A program made the position numbers and the translations under genes. The notes below the pieces were generated by a model. It was given only the letters and a program-made list of their open reading frames with translations, had not been told where the DNA came from and made no database searches. A stretch of DNA of 64,000 nt from Neobacillus pocheonensis. GTDB taxonomy: Bacteria; Bacillota; Bacilli; Bacillales; Cytobacillaceae. This document shows, piece after piece, positions 9,502 through 18,878 of this stretch; the first letter of the stretch is position 1; every line of letters starts with the position of its first letter. The stretch is taken from assembly GCA_023702235.1 (NCBI GenBank), contig JAMQCR010000001.1, positions 3,100,001 to 3,164,000 of the forward strand. Reading direction: 5' to 3'.

Positions 9502-10367
9502 GCAGTAACTGTCATTCAAGCTCCAAACACCTTAAGAATAGCAATGAAAAAAAGCCTATAGAAATTTATAGGTTTATCGATCCTTTATGCCCTGAATGCT
9601 GGGCAATTGAACCGATCCTTAAAAAACTTCAAATCGAATACGGTCGCTATTTTTCCGTTAAGCATGTGTTAAGTGGGCGATTAGCCAATTTAAATCTTAG
9701 CAAAAAAAAGAATTACGAACATATTGCTGAATTATGGGAAAAAACAGCTAGCAGATCTGGAATGTCCTGCGACGGAAACCTTTGGTTTGAGAATCCGGTA
9801 GCTTCTCCTTATATTGTTTCTATCGCTCTTAAAGCCGCGGAATTGCAGGGACGGCGGGCAGGAATACGTTTTTTTCGAAAGCTTCAAGAGGTACTGTTTT
9901 TAGATAAACAAAATATCTCAAATTTTGTAGTCTTAAAGGAATGTGCCCAAAGCTTAGGATTAGATGTGGAAGAATTTATCTCGGATATTCATTCAGATAG
10001 TGCAGCGAAGGCCTTCCAATGTGATCTAAAAATAACATCGGAAATGGATGTTCAAGAAATTCCTACACTTGTATTCTTTAATGAAAATGTAGAAGACGAA
10101 GGAATTAAAATAACGGGTTCCTATCCATATGAGGTTTATGTTCAAATTCTTGAAGAAATGCTTTCCGAAAAACCAGTCCTATCCCCACCGCCACCATTGG
10201 AAACATTTATTAAATTTTATAAATTTGTGGCTTCAAAGGAAATTGCCGTTGTTTATAATATGTCCATATCTCAGGTTGAACGAGAAATGAAAAAACTGCT
10301 TTTAAAACAAATAGTGGAACAAATCCCTGCAAAATATGGAACTTTTTGGAGATATATTAATCAGTAG
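9498..10367 (+). CDS. yjbH: ClpXP adaptor YjbH, Spx degradation effector
   Basis: Thioredoxin/DsbA-like adaptor that delivers the regulator Spx to the ClpXP protease and releases it under disulfide or aggregation stress. The N-terminus has a Cys/His segment ([10 protein letters not shown]), and the DsbA-type CPEC motif is at residues 31-34. The C-terminal helical region (about 230-289) contacts Spx in the known family structure. A GTG start is used, with AGGTGAAA seven bases upstream and four-base overlap with yjbI. Its target spx is also in this window (about 7 kb away), as is mecA, the ClpC adaptor. Confidence 0.94.
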   Translation: MSSNCHSSSKHLKNSNEKKPIEIYRFIDPLCPECWAIEPILKKLQIEYGRYFSVKHVLSGRLANLNLSKKKNYEHIAELWEKTASRSGMSCDGNLWFENPVASPYIVSIALKAAELQGRRAGIRFFRKLQEVLFLDKQNISNFVVLKECAQSLGLDVEEFISDIHSDSAAKAFQCDLKITSEMDVQEIPTLVFFNENVEDEGIKITGSYPYEVYVQILEEMLSEKPVLSPPPPLETFIKFYKFVASKEIAVVYNMSISQVEREMKKLLLKQIVEQIPAKYGTFWRYINQ

Positions 10368-10420
10368 GAAGAGGATGACTTAATTGTCACCCTCCTATCC
10401 TTTACTCGTCAAAATAATGA

Positions 10421-10457
10421 AAAGACCTTGCAGCACCAATGCTGCAAGGTCTTTTTC
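10421..10457. terminator. Strong terminator after yjbH
   Basis: Perfect 14-pair stem (AAAGACCTTGCAGC with its complement) and six-base loop, then a T-rich run. It is active as a terminator for the yjbI-yjbH transcript. Confidence 0.92.
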
Positions 10458-10683
10458 TATTTATACGAACTAAAGGGGATGGGAGAAATTTTTCACGGTC
10501 AAACAAAGGGGTATATGTTTGTTGTGATCAACTTCATGTCTATAATATACATGCGATTGAACGTAGAGACAATAAGTTTGTGTGTTATTTCACAATATTG
10601 CCAAATATCATATTCTCGGGAATAAAACAATAAACTAATAGTGCATTTTTCTAAATAACGTGTATCCGAGGTGGAATTTTGCT

Positions 10684-10857
10684 GTGAGAAAACTCCCAAT
10701 CATTATGATGACATTTTTTATTTTTTGTGCTTTTTTTCTTCATTTACTTGCTATGCTAAAAATATTTTCGCTAGTAGTAAGTACACCAGTTTTGTTTATT
10801 TCAATTTTCATTTTCATTTATTACCTAAATGGTCGAAAGAGGTTTAGAGGATTTTAA
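10684..10857 (+). CDS. Small two-helix membrane protein, unknown
   Basis: Hypothetical 57-aa protein consisting of two hydrophobic segments (roughly residues 4-23 and 27-47) separated by a short turn, ending in a basic tail (LNGRKRFRGF). The GTG start is chosen because GAGGTGG lies nine bases upstream; the preceding in-frame GTG overlaps no ribosome site. It stands alone between the yjbH terminator and the convergent pepF. I do not recognise a function. The ribosome site, membrane composition and flanking hairpins support it as a real gene. Confidence 0.6.
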   Translation: MRKLPIIMMTFFIFCAFFLHLLAMLKIFSLVVSTPVLFISIFIFIYYLNGRKRFRGF

Positions 10858-10882
10858 AGGGATGGCACTAAGAACCATCCCT
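10858..10882. terminator. Hairpin between the small membrane gene and pepF
   Basis: Eight-pair stem AGGGATGG / CCATCCCT. On the minus strand it is followed by TTTAAAA and would serve pepF; there is no T run on the + strand. Confidence 0.55.
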
Positions 10883-10891
10883 CCGCTTTAC

Positions 10892-12708
10892 TTATGAAAG
10901 TAGCTCTTCCATTTCATTCAGCTTTTCTTCAAATACTTTACAAGCGTCCTTAATTGGGTCAGCACTCGTCATATCGACTCCGGCTTTTTTAAGCACTTCA
11001 ATTGGATAATTCGAGCTTCCCGCGCTTAGGAAATCGATATAACGTTTCACAGCTGGCTCTCCTTCCTCTAGGATTTGCTTGCTTAATGCAGTTGCAGCAC
11101 TAAAGCCAGTCGCGTATTGGTAAACATAATAATTGTAATAAAAATGGGGAATTCTTGACCATTCTAAGCCAATTTCCTCGTCAATCACAATGTCCTCTTC
11201 TCCAAAATATTTCTTGTTCAAAGCATAATATTCTTTAGTTAATAATTCTGCTGTTAAGGCTTCATTATTTTGTGCCTTTTGATGGATTATGTGTTCAAAC
11301 TCAGCAAACATCGTTTGACGGAATACGGTGCCCCTGAATCCTTCTAAATAATGATTTAATAAATAGATTCGCTTTTGTTCATCATCAATCGTTTTTAACA
11401 AATAATCATTTAACAATGCTTCATTGCAAGTTGAAGCTACTTCTGCAACGAAAATCGAATAATTTCCGTACGGATAAGGTTGTGATTTTCGAGTGTAATA
11501 ACTATGGACTGAGTGACCAAATTCATGTGCCAGTGTAAATAAGTTATTAATATTATCCTGCCAGTTCATTAAAATATATGGATTGGTGCCAAACGATCCG
11601 GAAGAATAAGCTCCACTACGCTTTCCTTTATTTTCATGAACATCTACCCAGCGATTTTCAAAGCCTTCTTTTAATACTTTCAAATACTCTTCACCTAAGG
11701 GAGCTAATCCTTTGAGGATGGTCTCCTTTGCTTCATCGTATTTATATTCCATTTTCACATCTTTTACCAGTGGTGTATACAAATCGTACATATGAAGCTC
11801 ATTTAGCCCTAACACTTTTTTTCGAAGCTTCACATAGCGATGTAATAAGTGAAGCTGGTCATTAACGGTATTTACAAGAGTTTCATACACACTCTCAGGA
11901 ATGTTATTAGCTGCTAGTGCTGCATGTCTAGCTGAGTCATACTTCCTTACTCTTGCATTGAAATTATCCTTCTTCACATTGCCGCTTAGTGTACTTGAAA
12001 AGGTATTCTTTAAGTCCCCATAGGTTTTGTAGACCGCCTTAAAAGCATCATGACGTACTCGGCTGTCAGAACTTTCCAAGAAACGTATGTAGCGGCATGA
12101 GTAATTTCAACCTCTTCCCCCTTTTCATCTGTAATCGATGGAAACTGGATATCAGCATTATTTAACATGCCAAAAGTATTACTAGAACCGTTCATCACTT
12201 CTCCAGCTTCTGCAAGTAATGCTTCCATTTCTGCTGATAAAACATGCGGCCTTTGTAAATTGATTTCCGCAATTGCATGCTCATAAAGCTTTAATTCCGA
12301 TTTGTCTTTTAAAAATTCAGCTACTTTACTCTCATCGATTGAAAGAATTTCCGGAACAATAAATGCTAACTGACTTCCTGCTTGTGAATATAGATTCTTC
12401 ATCCGATCATCTAAGCCCTGGTAAAAGGAATTTGTCGTGTCTTGGTCATATTTCATGTGTGAATACGCATATAGCTTGCCAATTCTCTCAAGCAATTCAT
12501 CTTGAAAATGCAGAGCTTTGTATAACGTTTCCGCGCTTTCACTTAATTTTCCTTCAAATTCTTTAACCTTAGGGATTTCGTTTTTAACATCTTGGAATTC
12601 TTTTTCCCAAACTTCGTCGCTAGCAAATATATCTTCTAATCTCCATGTCTCCTCAATAGGGATATCACTTCTTGCTGGTAAACTCTTAACTGCCGTTTCG
12701 TTTGCCAT
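10892..12708 (-). CDS. pepF: Oligoendopeptidase F, frameshifted
   Basis: Cytosolic zinc metallopeptidase of family M3 that degrades short peptides. The C-terminal half carries the HEXXH zinc motif (LAHEFGHSVHSYY), followed by the downstream VAEVASTCNEAL segment that supplies the third ligand. The N-terminal half is the helical PepF/M3 domain. The two halves are in different frames, joined near 12079: GTTTCTTGG should contain one more T to give THAATYVSLESSDSRVR without loss of length. The combined protein is about 605 aa, the normal size. ATG follows a GGAGGAT ribosome site. The break is most likely a homopolymer miscall. The gene is monocistronic and precedes coiA on the same strand only in map order. 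Confidence 0.9.
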
Positions 12709-12846
12709 TGTTCATCCTCCATTCAACTGATGCTTTTCGAAAAAGATAAGCACTTACATATATTCTCCTTATCTTTCCAATTTCCTTTTGTGCAGCCAAA
12801 AAAGAAACATTTTTCCCTTATAGTATGCCCTTATGCCAGCTTTCAT

Positions 12847-14043
12847 TTATATTTTTGAGAGGATATGATGATATTTTTGCTTAAAGAATAGCTTATTTTC
12901 CTCCTTTTTCCTATTCGTCAATGATTTAGTCAAATTCCTTTGTATTTCAAATAGAGTCTCCCCTTTCCGAGATAAAATTCCAAGTTTCACTAACAGTAAT
13001 AAGTAATCCAATACTGCAATAAAATGATTCACCTCATAAAATTGTGGGAAATTACGAAGGATTATTTCTTTTCTATTAATTCTCTTTTTAAAATTAATTT
13101 CAATTTCCTTAAGGCTTATTAATTCTTTGGGATTTTTTTTAGATAGAACATCGATATACAGATACGTTTGCCAAATAGTTGGAGAGGTTTCGATGAAAAT
13201 AGAATGACGAACTGGCAGGCCAATTTCTGGAGGTAATAAAAAAAGGTTGAGGTTTTGGTTGTAAACTTCATGAAGAAAGGAATTTTCCCTTGGACCAGGA
13301 TGAAGCGACCAATAAAAATTAAATTTCTCAATTTCTGTACTCCAATGATCTACACTGATTTGATTTACTATTTTTGGATCCAATAATTCCCTGACACTGA
13401 TATTTTCAATTTCAAAATTGGAACTTTGTACAAAGGCATTTTTAACGGAATAAGAAATGATGGAGCCTACTAAATGAAAGAGACGTTTCTCGGGGCAATA
13501 AGAAGGGATATAAAAGCTGCCATCAGAGGTCTTTCGTAGAAAGAAAAAGTGAAAGTTTGAAAATGATAGGACATTTCTCATCTTTTGTTTAATATGGTTA
13601 CTACCTATGATCCAAATCGGAATATAACCATTTTGAAAATAGGTTTTTGTCCTTTTAATGAAAATCTTTTCTGGTATAGTTGAACACTGATATTCCAGAG
13701 CGTACCTCTTTCCATTATATAAAAACATTATATCAGGCCGCTGTTGAATCTCCTTATCATAGAACTCTAATTCAGCAGAAATCTTTTGATTAACAAGCCA
13801 TTGGAAAAGTTGACGTTTTCCTTCCATATGATAAATGGATTCATTTTCGTAAAAATCCCGACACGTACTACCTCTTTTATGAGCAAAATGGAAAATTCGT
13901 CGATCTCCCAACTTCAGAGTAACCTGCTCCCCACAAACTGGGCAAAAAAAGTCTTCTTTATTTCTCAAATACAAGAGAGTTTCCTTTTTGTATTCATAGC
14001 CAAGGCAAACCTTTGTTCCAATTTTTGTATGTGCAGTTAACAA
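12847..14043 (-). CDS. coiA: Competence protein CoiA
   Basis: Competence-linked nuclease-like protein needed for transformation after DNA uptake. The N-terminal zinc-finger-like segment (FCPVCGEQVTLKLG), then HFAHK, and the nuclease-like region ALEYQCSTIPEK (a PD-(D/E)xK-type E-x-Q signature) match the CoiA family. A TTG start (MLTAHTKIG) is preferred because the upstream GTG is embedded in the AAGGAGGTG ribosome site, six bases before TTG. It is about 398 aa, somewhat longer than B. subtilis YjbF. In B. subtilis the gene is under ComK control; no ComK box was searched for here. Confidence 0.88.
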   Translation of the reverse strand: MLTAHTKIGTKVCLGYEYKKETLLYLRNKEDFFCPVCGEQVTLKLGDRRIFHFAHKRGSTCRDFYENESIYHMEGKRQLFQWLVNQKISAELEFYDKEIQQRPDIMFLYNGKRYALEYQCSTIPEKIFIKRTKTYFQNGYIPIWIIGSNHIKQKMRNVLSFSNFHFFFLRKTSDGSFYIPSYCPEKRLFHLVGSIISYSVKNAFVQSSNFEIENISVRELLDPKIVNQISVDHWSTEIEKFNFYWSLHPGPRENSFLHEVYNQNLNLFLLPPEIGLPVRHSIFIETSPTIWQTYLYIDVLSKKNPKELISLKEIEINFKKRINRKEIILRNFPQFYEVNHFIAVLDYLLLLVKLGILSRKGETLFEIQRNLTKSLTNRKKEENKLFFKQKYHHILSKI

Positions 14044-14100
14044 AAAAAGCACCTCCTTATATAAAATATAATTCGTTTAAAGGCTGCAAAATCCTTTTAA

Positions 14101-14138
14101 AAAAATAAAAAAACAATCGGCCAATTATCCCGATTGTT
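14101..14138 (-). terminator. cls terminator
   Basis: Nine-pair stem AACAATCGG / CCGATTGTT with a nine-base loop; on the minus strand it is followed by a long T-rich tract. Confidence 0.85.
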
Positions 14139-14166
14139 TTGTCTTATTGAATCAAATTTTTAACTA

Positions 14167-15678
14167 TCAAAGAAGCGGTGACAGAAGCCTTGCTGTTGAT
14201 TCTAGTAGGCGAAAACCGATATGCCTTTTTTGAAACGATTTTAACTCAAGTTGCTTGGAGAATTCCAAATCATTTAAATATTCCGCAACAAGTTTTTGGG
14301 TACTTTTCGTTCGATACAAAAAGGCGTTAACCTCAAAATTCAGATGAAAACTTCTCATATCCATATTAGACGTACCAATAGACGCAAGCTCATGGTCGAC
14401 AATGATGAACTTACTATGCATAAATCCCCGTTCATATTCATACACCTTAACTCCTGCTTCCAAAAGTTCAGGAAAATAAGAGCGAGAAGCATGGAAGACA
14501 ATTCGTTTATCAGGCCGATTGGGCATGAGTAACCGTACATCAATACCGCTAAGTGCTGCAACTTTTATCGCCGAGAAGATATCTTCATCGGGAATAAAGT
14601 AGGGTGAAGCAATCCATACGGACTTTTCAGCAGAGGCAATCATCGAGAAAAAAATATTTTTAATCGCGCTCCACTCATTGTCAGGTCCTCCAGCAATTAA
14701 TTGAACGCCACCATGACTTTTATTATCTAATTGTGGTGAGAGGTATTCCGCCGTTAAAAAACTATGGTTCGTCATATAATACCAGTCCTGCAAAAAGATG
14801 AGCTGTAGTGTTCTGACCGCTTCCCCCTTGAGCATTAAATGGGTATCACGCCAAAAACCAAAATTCTTGTCCTTACCTAAATACTCATCCCCGATATTTA
14901 AACCTCCAACAAATCCAATAGTCCCATCAATTACGATGATTTTACGATGATTTCGAAAATTAAACTTATTGTTTAAAAATGGCAATTTCACTGGTCCAAA
15001 GGGGACAGTTTCAATACCCGCTTTTTTTAATTCAGAGATATATTTCTTTGATAATTGCCATGATCCAACTGCATCGTATAAAAAGCGAATTTTGACTCCC
15101 TGGGCAGCCTTTTCAATAAGTACATTTTTGATTTTTTGACCTAGTTGATCGTGGCGGACGATATAATATTCAAGATGAATATGATGTTTAGCCCTTTGCA
15201 ACTTTTCCAAGATATAGTGAAAAGTCTCTTCGCCATTGGTCAAAATTTTTGTAGAGGTATCAAAGGAAATAGGACTGTTCCCCAGCTTTTGGGCCAACAT
15301 AAATAATTTCCCCTGGTGTTCACGCATAACTCTAAGCTTTTCTTTACTTCTAGGATCATTTTCACCCTCAATCGTTAGAAATGCCTGTTTATCAAGGAAA
15401 TATTTTTTTCTAAACATCTTCTCTTTTCGATAATTACGCCCAAATAAAATGTAAAAAATAAATCCAACAAGTGGAAAGCTTCCTAAAACAACAAGCCATG
15501 TAATGGTTTGAGTGGGATGGCGATTTTCTAGAAAAATAACAAACCCAATAAAAATAACGGAAAGGGAAATAAAAAGGCTTAGGAATCCAAAAATTCCATC
15601 TTTTAAATTATTTTTAAAGAAAAACATTAGTATGGATAAGACTAACAGAAATAATACAACCCGTACTGTGTTTTTCAA
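14167..15678 (-). CDS. cls: Cardiolipin synthase
   Basis: Membrane phospholipase-D-type enzyme that condenses two phosphatidylglycerol molecules into cardiolipin. Two N-terminal membrane helices (about residues 7-60) precede two HKD catalytic motifs, FRNHRKIIVIDG in the first half and FMHSKFIIVDH in the second. The length of about 503 aa is typical. The GTG at 15687 overlaps AGGTG, so TTG (MKNTVRVV) six bases after AGGTG is a likely true start; the difference is three codons. It is located between coiA and mecA, where B. subtilis 168 has no cls gene. Confidence 0.92.
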   Translation of the reverse strand: MKNTVRVVLFLLVLSILMFFFKNNLKDGIFGFLSLFISLSVIFIGFVIFLENRHPTQTITWLVVLGSFPLVGFIFYILFGRNYRKEKMFRKKYFLDKQAFLTIEGENDPRSKEKLRVMREHQGKLFMLAQKLGNSPISFDTSTKILTNGEETFHYILEKLQRAKHHIHLEYYIVRHDQLGQKIKNVLIEKAAQGVKIRFLYDAVGSWQLSKKYISELKKAGIETVPFGPVKLPFLNNKFNFRNHRKIIVIDGTIGFVGGLNIGDEYLGKDKNFGFWRDTHLMLKGEAVRTLQLIFLQDWYYMTNHSFLTAEYLSPQLDNKSHGGVQLIAGGPDNEWSAIKNIFFSMIASAEKSVWIASPYFIPDEDIFSAIKVAALSGIDVRLLMPNRPDKRIVFHASRSYFPELLEAGVKVYEYERGFMHSKFIIVDHELASIGTSNMDMRSFHLNFEVNAFLYRTKSTQKLVAEYLNDLEFSKQLELKSFQKRHIGFRLLESTARLLSPLL

Positions 15679-15716
15679 CGTCCTCACCTGCCTTGTTACA
15701 AAGTATTTGAAATGCT

Positions 15717-15748
15717 AAAAAAATACCGATTTCAATACTGAAATCGGT
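15717..15748 (-). terminator. mecA terminator
   Basis: Ten-pair perfect stem ACCGATTTCA / TGAAATCGGT with a four-base loop and seven T on the minus strand. Confidence 0.9.
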
Positions 15749-15754
15749 ACGATA

Positions 15755-16426
15755 CTATTTAAAATGTTTTCTTAATTCTGCAAAAACATTTTCTGAAATT
15801 ATTTCTTTTCCATATTCTTGTACTCGATGAATGGTTAATTGCGTTTCAGAACCATATTCAAGAAGGACACTTAAAAGGTTATCTATTTCATCCTCATCAA
15901 ATGTTTCTTCTGGAAATTCAGTATATAGATAGTATTTTCCTTCAAAATAATATAACATTGTTACTAAATCATCAAGACCTGTTCGGTTTGCTAACATAAT
16001 AACATCCTCAAAGTCTTTGAAGGCTAGCAAAAACTCCAATGATTCTTCCTCAAGTAAAATTTCTTCATCATCTGGATCCCTTGGAATAAAATGTTGATCT
16101 AAAAATTCTTCAATCTTCTTATCAACTGGTAAATCCTTTAATTTCTCATTTGGCATAGGAAGTTCAAACTTTTGACCATCCTTCGAAAGCTGTGCCTTGG
16201 TTACAAGAATTTCTAAACCTTTATCCAACGCTTGGACTTGAATCCAAAGTGGACCTTCAACGACAAACTCTTCTTCTTGATGAACTTCATCCATCATCTC
16301 CCAAAAGAGCTCTTCACTTCGTTCACGATTGTACCAAATTTCTTCTCGATCAAAGCCTCTTTCTTCTATATCACCATAAGAAATATAAAATTTTACTGTA
16401 TTTTCATTGATTCGTTCAATCTCCAT
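15755..16426 (-). CDS. mecA: Adaptor protein MecA
   Basis: Adaptor for the ClpCP protease; it targets ComK and other substrates and limits competence and Spx-related responses. The N-terminal domain (MEIERINENTVKFYISYGDIE) binds substrates, a very acidic linker follows (PDDEEILLEEES), and the C-terminal domain (FKDFEDVIMLA...) binds ClpC. The start is set at MEIER with GAGAGG upstream; the earlier in-frame GTG overlaps the ribosome site. The protein is 223 aa, close to the B. subtilis 218. The neighbour spx encodes another Clp-controlled regulator. Confidence 0.95.
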   Translation of the reverse strand: MEIERINENTVKFYISYGDIEERGFDREEIWYNRERSEELFWEMMDEVHQEEEFVVEGPLWIQVQALDKGLEILVTKAQLSKDGQKFELPMPNEKLKDLPVDKKIEEFLDQHFIPRDPDDEEILLEEESLEFLLAFKDFEDVIMLANRTGLDDLVTMLYYFEGKYYLYTEFPEETFDEDEIDNLLSVLLEYGSETQLTIHRVQEYGKEIISENVFAELRKHFK

Positions 16427-16695
16427 TATCACCTCTCCCTTCCATTTTCCATATTGAAGGGACTAAATACCCCCAAGCAGATGATGCCCACTAGCATTTA
16501 CCCAATGTTGAAAGCCTATTTCCTAAATTATTTCTAAAAAAGTATACACCCCTGTACTTTTATTTTATGATAAAAGTAGTAATAAGGGAAATAAAAATAA
16601 CTAAAATTAAAAAACCATTTAATTGCCTATTTATTAGATATTCATTATATTGTAGCAAAATGACTTTGATTTCACAAACATAAAGTATATCTATA

Positions 16696-16727
16696 AAAAA
16701 AAGACCTTCTGATGAAGGTCTTTTTTT
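16696..16727. terminator. spx terminator
   Basis: Stem AAAGACCTTC / GAAGGTCTTT with a TGAT loop, A-run on one side and T-run on the other; works in either direction. It directly abuts the corrected spx stop codon. Confidence 0.88.
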
Positions 16728-17120
16728 AATTAACCATGCGTTGAGCTTCACGTAATTGAAAAGTACGTACTCTTCGGGAAGAAATCGCCTAATTTCATCC
16801 TCATTATAACCAACTTGCAAACGTTTTTCATCAATAATAATTGGACGACGCAACAAGCCTGGATTCTCTTTAATTAATTCAAATAAATCTTGAAGTGGCA
16901 TCGTGTCTAAATTAACATCCAATTTTTGAAATGTTTTAGATCTGGTTGAAATAATTTCATCTGTTCCATCTTCTGTCATTCGAAGGATTTCTTTTATTTC
17001 TTCAATTGATAACGGCTCTGAGAAAATATTTCTTTCTTTGTATGAGATTTCATGCTCTTCTAACCATGCTCTAGCTTTTCTACATGATGTACAACTTGGT
17101 GAAGTGTATAATGTTACCAT
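16726..17120 (-). CDS. spx: Global redox regulator Spx, frameshifted
   Basis: ArsC-like regulator that binds the RNA polymerase alpha C-terminal domain under disulfide stress. The redox switch CTSC is at Cys10/Cys13, and the RRPII segment follows at about residue 91. As sequenced, the frame runs 55 residues past the normal end. With one C restored in the CCC/GGG at 16776-16778 the tail becomes [19 protein letters not shown] and the protein is exactly 131 aa, the invariant Spx length. The break is therefore almost certainly a base-calling error. The acetyltransferase gene yjbC, which precedes spx in B. subtilis, is absent; upstream is a ~590-base AT-rich control region. Confidence 0.93.
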
Positions 17121-17710
17121 TCTTCTTCACACTCCTTTTATAATAACTGCTACGATTTATAATAAAACGAAATTAACATTAATTAAGTGGTTATATAATT
17201 AAAATAATTATAAAAAAGTAATTTATATCATAAATTATACACCACTGTTTCTAAAAAAGGTATCCCTTTTTAAAAATAATCTAATACCTTTAAGGTATAT
17301 ATTTAATTGGTTTCATTATATTAGACGAATAATATCCATGTACGTTTCAAAGTTTTTGATAAATTTTATCTTTAACTTCATCTTTTATTTACATTTCTTC
17401 GATAATGTTCGTCTAAAATGGTTATTTTTTTGGTGGTATTTTAACAATAAAAAATTTAAAAATCTCATAGAGCTTATTTTAAAATTTGAAACTTAATTTT
17501 TTCTTAACATACATTCTCAATTAAAAAAATAAAATGAAAACGCATACATTCACTTTTTTGATTTACCCAAAAGCATTTATGCTTCTTATTTTATTTATTG
17601 AATTTCCTCTTTCAATACAAATGAAATTCTTTTACAATAAAATAAGGGGATATTCTATAAAATTCACGACAATAACTAGCCTTTGGAAAAGAAAAAATGG
17701 AGGGTTTATC
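17121..17710. other. AT-rich non-coding control region upstream of spx
   Basis: About 590 bases without a supportable gene. It contains AT-rich stretches, small dyads (for example ATACCTTTAAGGTAT near 17284-17298) and the PerR-like box. In B. subtilis spx is transcribed from several promoters and this stretch is the likely equivalent. The + strand side must also carry the promoter of the small membrane gene at 17711. Confidence 0.5.
17199..17213. promoter_or_regulatory. Possible PerR box upstream of spx
   Basis: TTAAAATAATTATAA differs from the PerR consensus (seven bases, one spacer, seven bases) at one position. It lies about 80 bases before the spx start. In B. subtilis the spx P3 promoter is repressed by PerR and YodB, so the position makes sense. 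The whole region is very AT-rich, so chance matches are likely; treat as a candidate only. Confidence 0.35.
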
Positions 17711-17896
17711 ATGGTTGGTTACATAACTGATTTAATAGTTGTAGCACTACTGATTGTTGGCATTACAGCATTAATGGGTGTGTTAACAAATAGCTTCGGT
17801 GAAAAAGTTTTTGGCGGTAAAAACCGAACTGAGTTCGTTGACGAAAGTGCGAAATATCAGACAGGTTGGAAATCTGTCGGTGGAAATAGGAAATAA
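17711..17896 (+). CDS. Small membrane protein, unknown
   Basis: Hypothetical 61-aa protein with one N-terminal membrane helix (about residues 4-28: TDLIVVALLIVGITALMGVL) followed by a polar Gly/Lys-rich tail. GGAGGG lies seven bases before the chosen ATG; the longer upstream reading frame is not supported by a ribosome site. A hairpin terminator follows, shared with the convergent oppF. No family is recognised. Confidence 0.65.
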   Translation: MVGYITDLIVVALLIVGITALMGVLTNSFGEKVFGGKNRTEFVDESAKYQTGWKSVGGNRK

Positions 17897-17904
17897 GCAT
17901 TAAT

Positions 17905-17937
17905 AAAAAAACGATCTCACGTGAGATCGTTTTTTAT
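17905..17937. terminator. Terminator between the small membrane gene and oppF
   Basis: Perfect ten-pair dyad ACGATCTCAC / GTGAGATCGT with A and T runs on both flanks, so it serves both convergent transcripts. Confidence 0.9.
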
Positions 17938-18878
17938 TAATGCTTATATTGTGCTTTATATTGATTAAATTCTTTTTCTGAACAAAGAACAAAATGCCCT
18001 GAAGAAACTTCTCTAAATTTGATTTGCTCATTGTCATCATAATTATGACTAGCTGGGTCATAGGCTTTACGTTTACGAGTTCTTTCACTAATTGGGTCAG
18101 GGAGTGGAATTGCTGATAATAAAGATTGCGTATATGGATGTAATGGGTTTTTATAGAGTTCATCTGCAGGTGCGAGCTCCACCATTTTGCCAAAATACAT
18201 AACACCAATCCGGTCACTAATGTATTTCACCATTGAAAGATCATGTGCAATAAAGAGATAAGTAAGCTCTTTCTCTTTTTGCAGCTTTTTCATTAAGTTG
18301 ACCACTTGCGCTTGAATGGATACATCAAGTGCCGAAATCGGCTCATCGGCAATGATAAATTCAGGTTGAACGGCAAGAGCACGTGCAATACCAATCCGCT
18401 GGCGCTGACCACCACTAAATTCATGAGGATAACGATTGGCATGCTCTCTATTTAGGCCAACAGTTTCTAAGAGTTCATAAACTCTTTCCATTCGTTCCTT
18501 TTTTGATTTTGCCAACCCATGGATGTCAATACCTTCTGCAATAACATCTGCAACTTTCAATCTTGGGTTTAAGGAAGCATATGGGTCTTGAAAAATCATT
18601 TGCATTTTACGATTAAATTCTTTTAATTGTTTATGAGACTTCTTGCTATGAACATTTACCCCGTCGTATAAAACTTCTCCACCTGTTGCATTGTATAACC
18701 GAATAATAGTACGTCCAGTTGTGGATTTACCGCAACCAGATTCACCCACTAATCCTAATACTTCACCTTTATAGATATCAAAAGAAACATCGTCTACAGC
18801 TTTTACTTCATTGGGTCTACCAACATTAAAATATTGTTTTAAGTTTTTAATTTCAAGTAATTTATCTTTCTGAGCCAT
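17937..18878 (-). CDS. oppF: Oligopeptide ABC transporter ATP-binding protein OppF
   Basis: One of the two ATPases of the oligopeptide permease. Walker A GESGCGKST, the ABC signature FSGGQRQRIGIA and Walker B FIIADEP are all present. At 313 aa it is near normal length, with a C-terminal extension (RKRKAYDPASHNYDD) typical of OppF that replaces the Cys-rich tail of the paralogue AppF. It is directly abutting oppD in the oppABCDF operon; in B. subtilis this permease imports signalling peptides for sporulation and competence as well as nutrients. Confidence 0.95.
   Translation of the reverse strand: MAQKDKLLEIKNLKQYFNVGRPNEVKAVDDVSFDIYKGEVLGLVGESGCGKSTTGRTIIRLYNATGGEVLYDGVNVHSKKSHKQLKEFNRKMQMIFQDPYASLNPRLKVADVIAEGIDIHGLAKSKKERMERVYELLETVGLNREHANRYPHEFSGGQRQRIGIARALAVQPEFIIADEPISALDVSIQAQVVNLMKKLQKEKELTYLFIAHDLSMVKYISDRIGVMYFGKMVELAPADELYKNPLHPYTQSLLSAIPLPDPISERTRKRKAYDPASHNYDDNEQIKFREVSSGHFVLCSEKEFNQYKAQYKH

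Noticed and set aside
10499..10699. Open reading frames on both strands between the yjbH terminator and the small membrane gene
   Set aside because: No ribosome site, no recognisable similarity, and low-complexity composition; only the frame from 10684 has start and ribosome-site support.
16560..16725. Extension of spx to 186 aa
   Set aside because: It arises from a lost C; the corrected frame ends at the universal 131 aa just before a terminator.
17534..17710. N-terminal extension of the small membrane protein at 17711
   Set aside because: GGAGGG lies just before the internal ATG, and the extension is AT-rich without its own ribosome site.
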